This document shows, one piece after another, positions 17,843 to 25,715 of a stretch of DNA of 47,595 nucleotides (position 1 is its first letter; each line of letters opens with the position of its first letter). A program made the translations under genes and the position numbers. Origin of the DNA: DASRHY01 sp046765875 (lineage in GTDB: Bacteria; Actinomycetota; Actinomycetes; Propionibacteriales; Kribbellaceae). The notes under the pieces are model-generated. The model did no database searches. It worked only from the letters and a program-made list of their open reading frames with translations, and was not told where the DNA came from. The stretch lies in NCBI GenBank assembly GCA_046765875.1, contig JBKPSJ010000180.1, positions 1 through 47,595 of the forward strand, given 5' to 3'.

Positions 17843-19500
17843 CCGGTCTTCGAGTGCCGGTAGAACGAAACCGTCGCAGGGGGTAGCGGGCTGTTGCCGA
17901 GGATCAGGTCGGCGGCCTTCTCGGCGAGCATCATCACCGGTGCGTAGATGTTGCCGTTAGTGACGTACGGCATCACCGACGCGTCGGCAACCTTCAGCCC
18001 GTCCACGCCGTGTACCTCCATCGTCTGCGGGTCCACGACCGATAGGTCGTCGACACCCATCCGGGCCGTGCAGGACGGATGCAGCGCGGTTTCGGCGTCC
18101 CGGCGTACCCAGTCCAGGATCTGCTCGTCGGTCTCGACATCGGGGCCGGGCGAGGTCTCGCCACCGTCGTAGACCGCCATCGCCGGCTGCCCGAGGATGT
18201 CGCGGGTGACCCGGATCGCCTCGACCCATTCGCGCCGGTCGGTGTCTGTCGACAGGTAGTTGAACAGCAGCGCCGGGTGCTCGTACGGGTCGGTGCTGCG
18301 GATCTTCACCGTGCCGCGGGCGTCGGAGTACATCGGCCCGACATGGACCTGGTATCCGTCGCCAGAGGTCGGCTGCGACCCGTCGTACCGGACCGCGATC
18401 GGGAGGAAGTGGAACATCAGGTTCGGGTACGTGACGTCGTCGTTGCTGCGTACGAAGCCGCCGCCCTCAAAGTGGTTCGTGGCACCCGGGCCGCGGCGCA
18501 GGAACAGCCAGTCCGCCCCGATCCACGGCTTGTACCGGTGCTTCAGGTAGCGCTGCATCGTGACCGGCTGGGTGCACGCGTGCTGTACGTAGACCTCCAG
18601 GTGGTCCTGCAGGTTCTCCCCGACGCCGGGCAGGTTCTGCACCACGTCGATGCCCAGCGCCTTCAGCTCGTCGGCCACTCCGATACCTGACAACTGCAGT
18701 AGTTGCGGGCTGTTGATCGCGCCGCCCGAGAGGACGACGGTTCCGGCCGACACCCGCTGGACCCCGCCCCTGCCGTGCTTGTACTCCACACCGACCGCTC
18801 GGGTGCCGTCGAACAGCAGCTTGCCGACAAAGGCACGAGTCAGTACGTCGAGGTTCGGCCGCGACATCACCGGGTGCAGATAGGCCCGTGCGGCGGACAA
18901 CCGACGGCCGCGGTGGATGTTCCGGTCGAACTTCGCGAACCCCTCCTGCCGGTAGCCGTTGACGTCGTCGGTACGCGGGTACCCGGCCTGCTCGGCCGCC
19001 TCGAAGAACGCCTCGAACAGCGGATTGGTGGCCGGCCCGCGTTCGAGTACGAGTGGTCCGCCGTGGCCGCGGAACTGGTCGTCGGGCGCGGCGGCGAGAC
19101 AGTCCTCCATCCGGTTGAAGTACGGCAGGCAGTGCGCGTAGTCCCAGGTGCTCATGCCCTCGTCGGCGCCCCAGCGCTCGTAGTCCATCGGGTTGCCGCG
19201 CTGGAAGATCATCCCGTTGATGCTGCTGGAGCCGCCTAGCACCTTGCCGCGGGCGTGGTAGACCTGCCGGCCGTTCAGGTACGGCTCCGGCTCCGAGGTG
19301 TACTTCCAGTCGTAGAAGCGGCTGCCGATCGGGTATGTCAGCGCCGCCGGCATGTGGATGAACACGTCCCACCGGGAGTCGGGCCGGCCTGCCTCGAGCA
19401 CCAGTACGGTCGTACCGGCGTCGGCGGACAGCCGGTTCGCGAGCGCGCAGCCCGCGGATCCCCCACCGACGATCACAAAGTCGTAGCGCTCTCGGGTCAT
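17839..19500 (-). CDS. betA: Choline dehydrogenase (GMC oxidoreductase)
   Basis: A 553-residue FAD-dependent GMC oxidoreductase that oxidises choline to betaine aldehyde. FAD-binding DFVIVGGGSAGCALANRL is at residues 6-23. GMC signature regions (GGSSSINGMIFQRGNP and SGGAINSPQLLQLSGIG) and the C-terminal catalytic block (LHPSCTARMG, then VTNGNIYAPVMMLAEKAADLI) are intact. ATG 19500 opens into the intergenic region that carries two copies of the TGCGTATTAC-type half-site and the divergent iclR promoter. GMC enzymes vary in substrate; betB, proVWX and purU nearby make choline the best guess. Confidence 0.93.
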   Translation of the reverse strand: MTRERYDFVIVGGGSAGCALANRLSADAGTTVLVLEAGRPDSRWDVFIHMPAALTYPIGSRFYDWKYTSEPEPYLNGRQVYHARGKVLGGSSSINGMIFQRGNPMDYERWGADEGMSTWDYAHCLPYFNRMEDCLAAAPDDQFRGHGGPLVLERGPATNPLFEAFFEAAEQAGYPRTDDVNGYRQEGFAKFDRNIHRGRRLSAARAYLHPVMSRPNLDVLTRAFVGKLLFDGTRAVGVEYKHGRGGVQRVSAGTVVLSGGAINSPQLLQLSGIGVADELKALGIDVVQNLPGVGENLQDHLEVYVQHACTQPVTMQRYLKHRYKPWIGADWLFLRRGPGATNHFEGGGFVRSNDDVTYPNLMFHFLPIAVRYDGSQPTSGDGYQVHVGPMYSDARGTVKIRSTDPYEHPALLFNYLSTDTDRREWVEAIRVTRDILGQPAMAVYDGGETSPGPDVETDEQILDWVRRDAETALHPSCTARMGVDDLSVVDPQTMEVHGVDGLKVADASVMPYVTNGNIYAPVMMLAEKAADLILGNSPLPPATVSFYRHSKTG

Positions 19501-19556
19501 CTGCGGCTCCGTCTCGACTCGCGCGGACCGGGACTCAGCATCGTAGACCGCGTCTT

Positions 19557-19588
19557 GTGATACGCACCAGGTTGCGTTTTGCGCAACC
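19557..19588. promoter_or_regulatory. Operator half-sites between betA and iclR
   Basis: GTGATACGCA (19557-19566) matches the right arm of the 16917 palindrome at 9 of 10 bases. TGCGTTTTGC (19573-19582) matches the left arm at 8 of 10, but the order is reversed. The second half-site lies in its own palindrome GGTTGCG-TTTTG-CGCAACC (19570-19588). The site lies just upstream of betA and iclR, fitting autoregulation plus control of betA. Confidence 0.65.
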
Positions 19589-19619
19589 GATTGTGACCTG
19601 CGTCGTTGACGAGCGCGCC

Positions 19620-19625
19620 TATAGT
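19620..19625 (+). promoter_or_regulatory. -10 box of a leaderless iclR promoter
   Basis: TATAGT matches the actinobacterial -10 consensus TANNNT and ends 6 bases before ATG 19632. Transcription would start at or next to the A of the ATG, giving a leaderless mRNA, which agrees with the lack of a Shine-Dalgarno. Confidence 0.6.
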
Positions 19626-19631
19626 TCCGTC

Positions 19632-20429
19632 ATGAGCAACAAGCCGAACAGCGTCTCGGCAGACGGATCGAGTGCCGGAGGCGTCCAGTCGGTCGACCGG
19701 GCGATCAGTGTGCTGGAGATCCTGGCACGCAGCGGCGACGCCGGCGTGAGCGAGGTGGCCGCCGAGATCGACGTCCACAAGTCGACCGCGTTCCGGCTGC
19801 TCGGCGCCCTGGAGTCGCGCGGGCTGGTCGAGCAGGCCGGCGACCGCGGCAAGTACAGGCTCGGCTTCGGCATCGTCCGGCTCGCCGGCGCCGTGACCGG
19901 GCGGCTGGACGTGAGCCGGCAGGGCCGGCCGGTGCTCGAACATCTCGCGGAGGAGTTCGGCGAGACCGCCAACCTGGCCGTGCTGCAACAGCACTACGCG
20001 GTCAACCTCGACGAGGTACGCGGCGCGTCGGCGGTGACGGTGCAGAACTGGGTCGGCCAGCTCACCCCGTTGCACGCGACCTCCAGCGGGAAGGTGCTGC
20101 TCGCCCACCTGTCGAAGTCGGCGCGTACCAAGCTCGTCGCCGCGGCCGGGCTGGAACGGCTGACCCCGAACACGGTGACCGTGCGGGCCCAACTCGAGCG
20201 CGAACTCGCCGATGTCCGTGCCCGCGGCTTCGCGCTGGCGGTCGAGGAGTACGAGATCGGCCTGAACGCGATGGCCGCGCCGGTGCGGTCCGGCAACGGC
20301 GAGGTGGTCGCCGCGCTGAGTTGCTCGGGTCCGGCATACCGGCTCACCGAGGAACGGATGCGCAACCAGTCCCCCGCACTCGTGGCGGCGGCTGACGGGT
20401 TGAGCCGGCGGCTCGGCCACCTCGGCTGA
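19632..20429 (+). CDS. IclR-family regulator (choline/betaine/C1 genes)
   Basis: A 265-residue IclR protein. The N-terminal winged HTH (SVDRAISVLEILARSGDAG, HKSTAFRLLGALESRGLV) precedes an effector-binding domain with the usual ATSSGKVLLAHL, YEIGLNAMAAPV and AALSCSGPAYR blocks. ATG 19632 is favoured over upstream in-frame starts because a TATAGT -10 box lies directly before it and the upstream codons cover the operator. Its position between betA and a metF-like gene, and the shared half-site in three promoters, point to a local regulator. The effector is unknown; betaine, choline or a demethylation product are candidates. Confidence 0.92.
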   Translation: MSNKPNSVSADGSSAGGVQSVDRAISVLEILARSGDAGVSEVAAEIDVHKSTAFRLLGALESRGLVEQAGDRGKYRLGFGIVRLAGAVTGRLDVSRQGRPVLEHLAEEFGETANLAVLQQHYAVNLDEVRGASAVTVQNWVGQLTPLHATSSGKVLLAHLSKSARTKLVAAAGLERLTPNTVTVRAQLERELADVRARGFALAVEEYEIGLNAMAAPVRSGNGEVVAALSCSGPAYRLTEERMRNQSPALVAAADGLSRRLGHLG

Positions 20430-20473
20430 ACTCTTGTTCGTCTGTGCGGGGCACGTCTACGATCTGCGGAGGG

Positions 20474-20483
20474 TGCGTATTAC
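20474..20483. promoter_or_regulatory. Operator half-site upstream of metF-like gene
   Basis: TGCGTATTAC is an exact copy of the left arm of the betB-purU palindrome, 15 bases before ATG 20499. I see no clean second arm, so binding here may be weaker or use a degenerate partner. Confidence 0.65.
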
Positions 20484-20498
20484 GAATCGAGTTTAGCG

Positions 20499-21350
20499 AT
20501 GCGCAACAGATCGATCGCGGCCGACCTGCTCCGGACAGTCCGCTACGAGGTCATCCCGACCAAGTCGATCGGCGACAGGATCATCGCCGCCGTACCCGCT
20601 GACGTGGCCGTCACCGTGACCGCCTCGCCGGTCAAGGGCCTGGAGCCGACCCTGGCACTGGCCGAGCGCCTGGCCGGCCACGGCTACCGGGTCGTACCGC
20701 ACGTGTCGGCCCGGCTGGTGATCGACGAGGTCCACCTCAAGGAGATCGTCGACCGGCTCCTCGCTGTCGGGATCGACAACGTGTTCGTACCGGCCGGCGA
20801 TGCTGATCCCGCCGCCGGGAAGTACCACTCGGCTCTCGGCGTGCTGCGCGCTCTGGACGATCTAGGCCGCCCGTTCGCACAGGTCGGCATCACCGGCTAT
20901 CCCGAGAGCCACCCGAAGATCGCCGACGACGTGACCATCCAGGCGATGTGGGAGAAGCGCTCGCACGCGACGTACATCGTCAGCAACCTGTGCTTCGACC
21001 CGGCCGTGCTGCGCAACTGGATCCTGCGGGTCCGCCGCCGCGACGTCACGCTGCCGATCCAGGTCGGCCTGGCCGGACCGGTCGAGCGCACCAAGCTGAT
21101 CGCGATGGCGACCAAGATCGGGCTCGGCGAGTCGACCCGCTTCCTCGGCAAGCACGCCTCGTGGTTCCTGCGGCTGGCCGCACCGGGTGGCTATCGCCCC
21201 GAGAACCTGCTCGCCCGGACCGGTCCGGTGCTCACCGACCCGGCCTCGGCCGTGGCCGGCCTGCACGTGTTCACCTTCAACCAGGTCGCCGAGACCGAAA
21301 CCTGGCGCCAACAGGTGCTCGATCAGCGCACGACCAAACAGAAGGGGTGA
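20499..21350 (+). CDS. Methylenetetrahydrofolate reductase-like protein
   Basis: A 283-residue TIM-barrel flavoprotein of the MetF family. Family blocks seen are YEVIPTKS at the start of the barrel, VTVTASPVKGLEPTL, RVVPHVSAR, VPAGDADPAAGKY, VGITGYPESHP and IVSNLCFDPAVLRNW. Housekeeping MetF makes methyl-THF for methionine. Here the gene sits in a methyl-group catabolic cluster and carries the island's operator, so I infer the reverse direction: oxidising methyl-THF formed by the corrinoid methyltransferase system to methylene-THF. There is no clear Shine-Dalgarno; the mRNA may be leaderless. Its 3' end overlaps the convergent VOC gene by 28 bases. Confidence 0.85.
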   Translation: MRNRSIAADLLRTVRYEVIPTKSIGDRIIAAVPADVAVTVTASPVKGLEPTLALAERLAGHGYRVVPHVSARLVIDEVHLKEIVDRLLAVGIDNVFVPAGDADPAAGKYHSALGVLRALDDLGRPFAQVGITGYPESHPKIADDVTIQAMWEKRSHATYIVSNLCFDPAVLRNWILRVRRRDVTLPIQVGLAGPVERTKLIAMATKIGLGESTRFLGKHASWFLRLAAPGGYRPENLLARTGPVLTDPASAVAGLHVFTFNQVAETETWRQQVLDQRTTKQKG

Positions 21351-21682
21351 CCTACGGGGTCCTCGTAGACCCGCCAGGGAATCTGCTCGCCGTTCGGGCC
21401 GGGTCGTGGTGAGACGCGTTCGGCGACGAAGCGCGCGCCGGCTGCCAGCACCTGCTCGTGTGCGACCTCCAAGTCGTCCACGAGGATGTCGAAGTGCACG
21501 CCGTTGCGGGGTGGATCGGCGGTGCCCTGGAAGGACAGCCGCTGGCCGTTCGGAGCCGGTTCCAGGGTGACCCAGCCCGGGTACCACTCCACGGGCTCAC
21601 CACCGAGCAACCCGGCCCAGAACCGCGCCAGCGCCGGCGGGTCGGGGCAGTCGAGCACGATCTCGCGGATCCAGCCGATCAT
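21323..21682 (-). CDS. VOC-fold (glyoxalase/bleomycin-resistance superfamily) protein
   Basis: A 119-residue single VOC-domain protein. The opening WIREIVLDCPDPPALARFWAGLLGG, the central GVHFDILVDDLEVAHEQVLAAGA and the closing YEDPVGHPFCLVV follow the paired beta-alpha-beta-beta-beta modules of the family. ATG 21682 overlaps the DUF1638 stop (ATGA), so it is the last gene of the corrinoid operon. Its 3' end runs 28 bases into the convergent metF-like gene. Substrate unknown; many actinobacterial VOC proteins of this kind are uncharacterised, so a link to demethylation is only positional. Confidence 0.85.
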   Translation of the reverse strand: MIGWIREIVLDCPDPPALARFWAGLLGGEPVEWYPGWVTLEPAPNGQRLSFQGTADPPRNGVHFDILVDDLEVAHEQVLAAGARFVAERVSPRPGPNGEQIPWRVYEDPVGHPFCLVVR

Positions 21683-22251
21683 GGCTCGATCAGGCGCGCC
21701 AGAGCCTCCTCCAGCAGCCGGTCGCCAACGTCGACAACCTCGAGCGGGAGTTTGAGGTACGCCGCAGCCTCCTCGGCCGCGTTGGTGAGTTCGGCTGTAC
21801 GCCGCTGGGCCAGCCACACCAGCCGTCGGTAGTTCCCGAAGTAGTCGTCACGCAGCTGTGGATACCGGTCCAGCCCGAGCTCGGCGATGACCGTACGCCG
21901 GAACGACCGGACCAAGAAGTCGGTCAGCACGTATGTGCCCGGCTCGGACACCAGCAACGCGCGCATCCGCTCGACACCGGCGAAAACCTCGTAGCAGTGC
22001 TGCCCGGCCAGCATCGGCACACCCAGGTCGGCGCAGACCTGATGCAGCTCGCCGTACGTACCGCAGTCGGCGTACGCGACCGCGACGGCGGCATAACGGT
22101 CATCCAGCCGACGGACTGCTTCCGAGACGGCTGGAGCGATCCGGTCCGGATGGTTATGCAGCAACGGCGGCAACGGGTGCACGTCGACTCGCCAACCGCG
22201 CCGCTGGGCCACCTGGTCGACATGGGTCGCGAGTGCGCCGCATGCGACCAC
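21679..22251 (-). CDS. DUF1638 protein of the corrinoid operon
   Basis: A DUF1638-family protein, about 190 residues. It begins VVACGALATHV and has conserved-looking Cys/His segments (ALPPLLHNHPDRI region, VAYADCGTYGEL, GQHCYEVFAG). GTG 22251, 11 bases after the stop of the RACo-like gene, gives the usual ACGAL start; no clear Shine-Dalgarno is visible, so expression probably depends on translational coupling. DUF1638 genes are known neighbours of MttB-type corrinoid methyltransferases, but no function is established. An accessory role in corrinoid handling or activation is inference from this context. Confidence 0.8.
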   Translation of the reverse strand: MVACGALATHVDQVAQRRGWRVDVHPLPPLLHNHPDRIAPAVSEAVRRLDDRYAAVAVAYADCGTYGELHQVCADLGVPMLAGQHCYEVFAGVERMRALLVSEPGTYVLTDFLVRSFRRTVIAELGLDRYPQLRDDYFGNYRRLVWLAQRRTAELTNAAEEAAAYLKLPLEVVDVGDRLLEEALARLIEP

Positions 22252-22261
22252 GGCGACGCGA

Positions 22262-24169
22262 TCAGGAGGGGAAGGCGAGCAGGTCGACGAACCGGTCGTT
22301 GAAGTCCGGCCGGTCGGAGAGCTCGACATACAACACCTCCTCCAGCAACGTATCGGCGCCGGCCCGCTCGTTCACCGACAGCAGGGTCATCTTGGCGCCC
22401 TCACCAGCGACGTTGCCCGCGCTCACCACACGCAGCACCGATGTCGCCGGGACCAACCCGATCCGGATCGCACTGGCGGCGGACAGGTACGTACCGAACG
22501 AGCCGGCCAGCAGCACCTGCTGGATGTCGGCCGTCTCGACGCCCATCTCCTCGACCAGCAGGTGCCACCCGGTCGAGATCGCGGCCTTGGCGAACTGAAG
22601 CTCGCGAATGTCGCGCTGGGACAGGTAGACCGCCTTCGCGGTGTCGCCGATGTCGCCCTGCCAGTGCAGGACGAACACCCGCTCGCCGTTGATCTCGGTG
22701 AGCCGCGCGGCCAGCCCCGGGCTCTCGGCGGTCTGGACCAGCCGGCCTGAGCTGTCGAGCAATCCGGCGTCCAGCAATGCTGCCACCGCGTCGACCAGAC
22801 CGGACCCGCACAGCCCGATCGGCTCGAGCTCGCCGATCACCTGGAGCTTGACGTCGTCGTCGCTGATCTTGACCACCTCGATGGCGCCGTCGGCCGCACG
22901 CATCCCGCACTTGATCGCGGCGCCCTCGAACGCCGGCCCGGCCGGTGCCGCGGTGGACAGGATCCGGCTGCCGTCGCCGAGCACGATCTCGCAGTTGGTG
23001 CCGACGTCGATGAACAGCCGCAGCCGCTTGTCCCGGTCCATGCCGGAGGCAAGCATCCCGGCCACGATGTCGCCGCCGACGTACGCGCCGAGCGCGGGCA
23101 TGACCACCGCCCGGGCCCGCGGGTGGACATCGACGCCGAGGTCGGCGGCAAGGATCTCCGGAAGTTGCCGGGACGACATCACGAACGGCGCCACGCCGAG
23201 CGGCTCCGGATCGATGCCCAGGGCAAGGTGTGTCATCGTCGCGTTCCCGGCCAGCGCGATCTCGTAGATCTGTCGCGGCTCGATCTCGCCCTCGGCGCAC
23301 ACCTCCGCCGTGAGCTCGGCCAGGGTGGCGTGGGCGAGTTCGGTCAGCCGGCCGAGCGCGGCCGGATCGATCATCGTCGCGCTGATCCGGGTGATCACGT
23401 CCGCGCCGAACGGCTGCTGCTTGTTGAGCATCGAGCGGACCGCTACCGGCGTACCGGTGCTCAAGTCGAGCAGCGTCGCCACGACGGTCGTGGTGCCGAG
23501 GTCGTACGCGATCGCGAACCGCCGATCGGTGGTGTCACCGGGCTCGACGTCGATCAGGACCGTGCCGACCACGACCGCGGTGACCTTGTAGTCGCCGCCG
23601 CGCAACACCGTCGGCAGCCGCCGCAGCGCGTGTAGGTCGACGGTCAGCTCGAGGTCGTCGATCGCGGCCAGCAGCCGTTCCAGATCGGTCTGCTGGTCCG
23701 AAAGGGTGGGCTCGGCCAGTTCGACATACCGCTTCTGGACCGCGGGGCGCAGGATCACCTGGCGGCCGACGCCGGCAGTGGCGGCCTTGGGCCGAGTGGT
23801 CAGCGGCGGTACGTCGACCCGCACCTGGGCGCCATTCGCCTGCGCGAGGCAGGCCAGCCGCCATCCGCCGGCCAGTTCGTCGGGCGAGAACGCCCGTACG
23901 TCGAGCCGGGACACCGGCACCGAGCCGTCGACGATCCGGATCCGGCACTTCTTGCAGGTGCCGTGCCCGCCGCAGGTCGAGTCGATCGCGATGCCGTTCC
24001 AGCTGGCCGCGTCGAACACGGACACTCCGGGTGGTACGCGTACCTCTCGGCCGCTCGGCTCGAACGCGATCCGGACCCGGCCGGTGCCGTCAGCGGCACC
24101 GGCGTGCTGCGTCTGCGGCGGCGGCAGCAGACCTTCGCGGAGGTAGTCGTCGCGGTTCAGGTCGGTCAT
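22262..24169 (-). CDS. RACo-type reductive activator of corrinoid protein (2Fe-2S + ASKHA)
   Basis: A 635-residue protein that should use ATP to reduce inactive Co(II) corrinoid to Co(I). N-terminal plant-type 2Fe-2S domain: Cys66, Cys72 and Cys75 in STCGGHGTCKKC, with Cys107 in LACLAQ. After a linker comes an actin-like ATPase (DUF4445/ASKHA): phosphate-1 loop YDLGTTTVVATLLD (about residues 222-235), AGNATMTHLALGI, IDVGTNCEIVLGDG, GLCGSGLVDAVAALLD and LLAGSFGTYLSA. ATG 24169 overlaps the upstream methyltransferase stop (ATGA). Such activators are needed because the Co(I) cofactor is oxidised about once per many turnovers, a heavier burden in an aerobe. Confidence 0.92.
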   Translation of the reverse strand: MTDLNRDDYLREGLLPPPQTQHAGAADGTGRVRIAFEPSGREVRVPPGVSVFDAASWNGIAIDSTCGGHGTCKKCRIRIVDGSVPVSRLDVRAFSPDELAGGWRLACLAQANGAQVRVDVPPLTTRPKAATAGVGRQVILRPAVQKRYVELAEPTLSDQQTDLERLLAAIDDLELTVDLHALRRLPTVLRGGDYKVTAVVVGTVLIDVEPGDTTDRRFAIAYDLGTTTVVATLLDLSTGTPVAVRSMLNKQQPFGADVITRISATMIDPAALGRLTELAHATLAELTAEVCAEGEIEPRQIYEIALAGNATMTHLALGIDPEPLGVAPFVMSSRQLPEILAADLGVDVHPRARAVVMPALGAYVGGDIVAGMLASGMDRDKRLRLFIDVGTNCEIVLGDGSRILSTAAPAGPAFEGAAIKCGMRAADGAIEVVKISDDDVKLQVIGELEPIGLCGSGLVDAVAALLDAGLLDSSGRLVQTAESPGLAARLTEINGERVFVLHWQGDIGDTAKAVYLSQRDIRELQFAKAAISTGWHLLVEEMGVETADIQQVLLAGSFGTYLSAASAIRIGLVPATSVLRVVSAGNVAGEGAKMTLLSVNERAGADTLLEEVLYVELSDRPDFNDRFVDLLAFPS

Positions 24170-25029
24170 GTCCCCTGCTGTGCGAGCTTCGCCCGGTACG
24201 CCGCGATCCACCGTGCGCCCCACTCGTCGTTACCGAGCAGCAGATCGGCGGCGCGGACGGCCTCGACGATCTGCGGCGTACGGGCGTCCATGATCGCCGA
24301 GGTCAGTCCGCAACTCATTGCCATCGGCAAGAAAGTCGCGCCGAGCACGTGCCGGCCGGGCATGCCGAACGACACGTTCGAGGCACCGACGGTCATGTTC
24401 ACCCCGATGTCGTCGCGGATCAGCCGCATCGCCTCCAGCGTCTTGAGCACCAGGGTGGAGTCCGCGCCGATCGGCATCGCCAGCGGGTCGATGACGATGT
24501 CCTCGATCGGGATCTGGTAGGTCGAGGTGGCGACGTCGACGATCTTGCGCGCGATGTCGAGCCGCTTGCGCGGGTCGTCGGGGATCTCGTCCTCCTCGTT
24601 CGGCAAGGCGATGACCGCCGCGCCATACCGCTTCACCAAGGGAAGGATCGCGTCCAGCCGCTCCTGCTCGCCGGTCACCGAGTTGACCAGCGCCTTGCCC
24701 TCGTACGTCGCCAGTCCGGCATCGAGCGCCTCCACCACCGACGAGTCGATGACCAGCGGCAGGTCGGTGTGCTGCTGCACCAGCTTGATCGCCTGCGACA
24801 GCAGTTCGGCCTCGTCCGCCAGCGGCACGCCCATGTTCACGTCGAGCATGTCGGCACCGCCCTCGACCTGCTGGGCCACGTCGAGCTCGATCCGGGACAG
24901 GTCGCCGGCCTTCAGCTGTTCCTGGAACTTCGACCGTCCGGTCGGGTTGATCCGCTCGCCGATCACGCAGAACGGCTGGTCGGCCCCGATCGTGACCGTC
25001 TTGGTGGCAGAGCTGAGAACGGTGTGCAT
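24166..25029 (-). CDS. mtgA: Methyltetrahydrofolate:corrinoid methyltransferase (MtgA/MtvA-like)
   Basis: A 287-residue pterin-binding TIM-barrel enzyme related to AcsE and the MetH folate domain. Motifs include VIGERINPTGR, DMLDVNMGV, LVIDSSVVEALDAGL, VNSVTGEQ, DPLAMPIGAD and GASNVSFGMPGR, whose Asn is the conserved proton-relay residue in this family. It should move the methyl group between methyl-Co(III) corrinoid protein and THF. In a catabolic setting this yields methyl-THF. ATG 25029 is 20 bases after the corrinoid protein gene. The symbol follows the Desulfitobacterium betaine system by analogy. Confidence 0.92.
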   Translation of the reverse strand: MHTVLSSATKTVTIGADQPFCVIGERINPTGRSKFQEQLKAGDLSRIELDVAQQVEGGADMLDVNMGVPLADEAELLSQAIKLVQQHTDLPLVIDSSVVEALDAGLATYEGKALVNSVTGEQERLDAILPLVKRYGAAVIALPNEEDEIPDDPRKRLDIARKIVDVATSTYQIPIEDIVIDPLAMPIGADSTLVLKTLEAMRLIRDDIGVNMTVGASNVSFGMPGRHVLGATFLPMAMSCGLTSAIMDARTPQIVEAVRAADLLLGNDEWGARWIAAYRAKLAQQGT

Positions 25030-25049
25030 GCTGGCTCCTCGGGGACGGA

Positions 25050-25715
25050 TCAGACGGCCGCGGCCGCGCGCCGCTGCTGGATGAGTTCCTTGGCCCGCTT
25101 GACCGCGCTGGACGCGTCGGCCGCGTAGCCGTCCGCGCCGACCGCGTCGGCGTACTCCTGGGTGACCGGCGCGCCGCCGACCATCACGATCACCTTCTCG
25201 CGCAGCCCGGCCTTCTGCAGCGCGTTGATGTTGGCCTTGAACATCGGCATCGTCGTGGTCAGGAACGCCGAGAACCCGACCACGTCCGGCTTGTGCTCCT
25301 CGATCGCGGCGACGAACTTCTCCGGCGCCACCTGGACGCCGAGATCGATGACGTGGAAGCCGGCGCCCTCGAGCATGATATTGACCAGGTTCTTGCCGAT
25401 GTCGTGCACGTCGCCCTTGACCGTACCCATCAGGAACGTGCCGACGGTCTCCGCGCCGGTCTCGGCGAGCAGTGGCCGGAGCAGGTCGAGCGCGCCGCTC
25501 ATCGCCCGGCCGGCGATCAGCATCTCGGGTACGAAGAAGTCCCCACGCTCGAACCGTGCGCCGACCTCCTCCAGCGAGGGGATCAAGGCGTCGAACAGCA
25601 TCGACTCCGGGGTCATCCCGATCGACAGCCCCTCGTTGGTCAGCTCGAGGACCCGCGGTGCGTTACCCACCAGGGTCTCGTCGTACAGGGCCTTGAGAAT
25701 CTCCTCGGGGCTCAT
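25050..25715 (-). CDS. mtgC: Corrinoid (B12-binding) methyl-carrier protein
   Basis: A 221-residue MtbC/MtgC-type carrier. The N-terminal helical cap (residues about 1-85) resembles the MetH activation cap. The B12-binding Rossmann domain has the base-off/His-on signature DVHDIGKN, with His104 as the lower cobalt ligand, followed by VVGFSAFLTTTM and MVGGAPV. It shuttles the methyl from MttB-type enzyme to the folate methyltransferase. ATG 25715 overlaps the stop of the upstream IclR gene (ATGA). Confidence 0.95.
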   Translation of the reverse strand: MSPEEILKALYDETLVGNAPRVLELTNEGLSIGMTPESMLFDALIPSLEEVGARFERGDFFVPEMLIAGRAMSGALDLLRPLLAETGAETVGTFLMGTVKGDVHDIGKNLVNIMLEGAGFHVIDLGVQVAPEKFVAAIEEHKPDVVGFSAFLTTTMPMFKANINALQKAGLREKVIVMVGGAPVTQEYADAVGADGYAADASSAVKRAKELIQQRRAAAAV

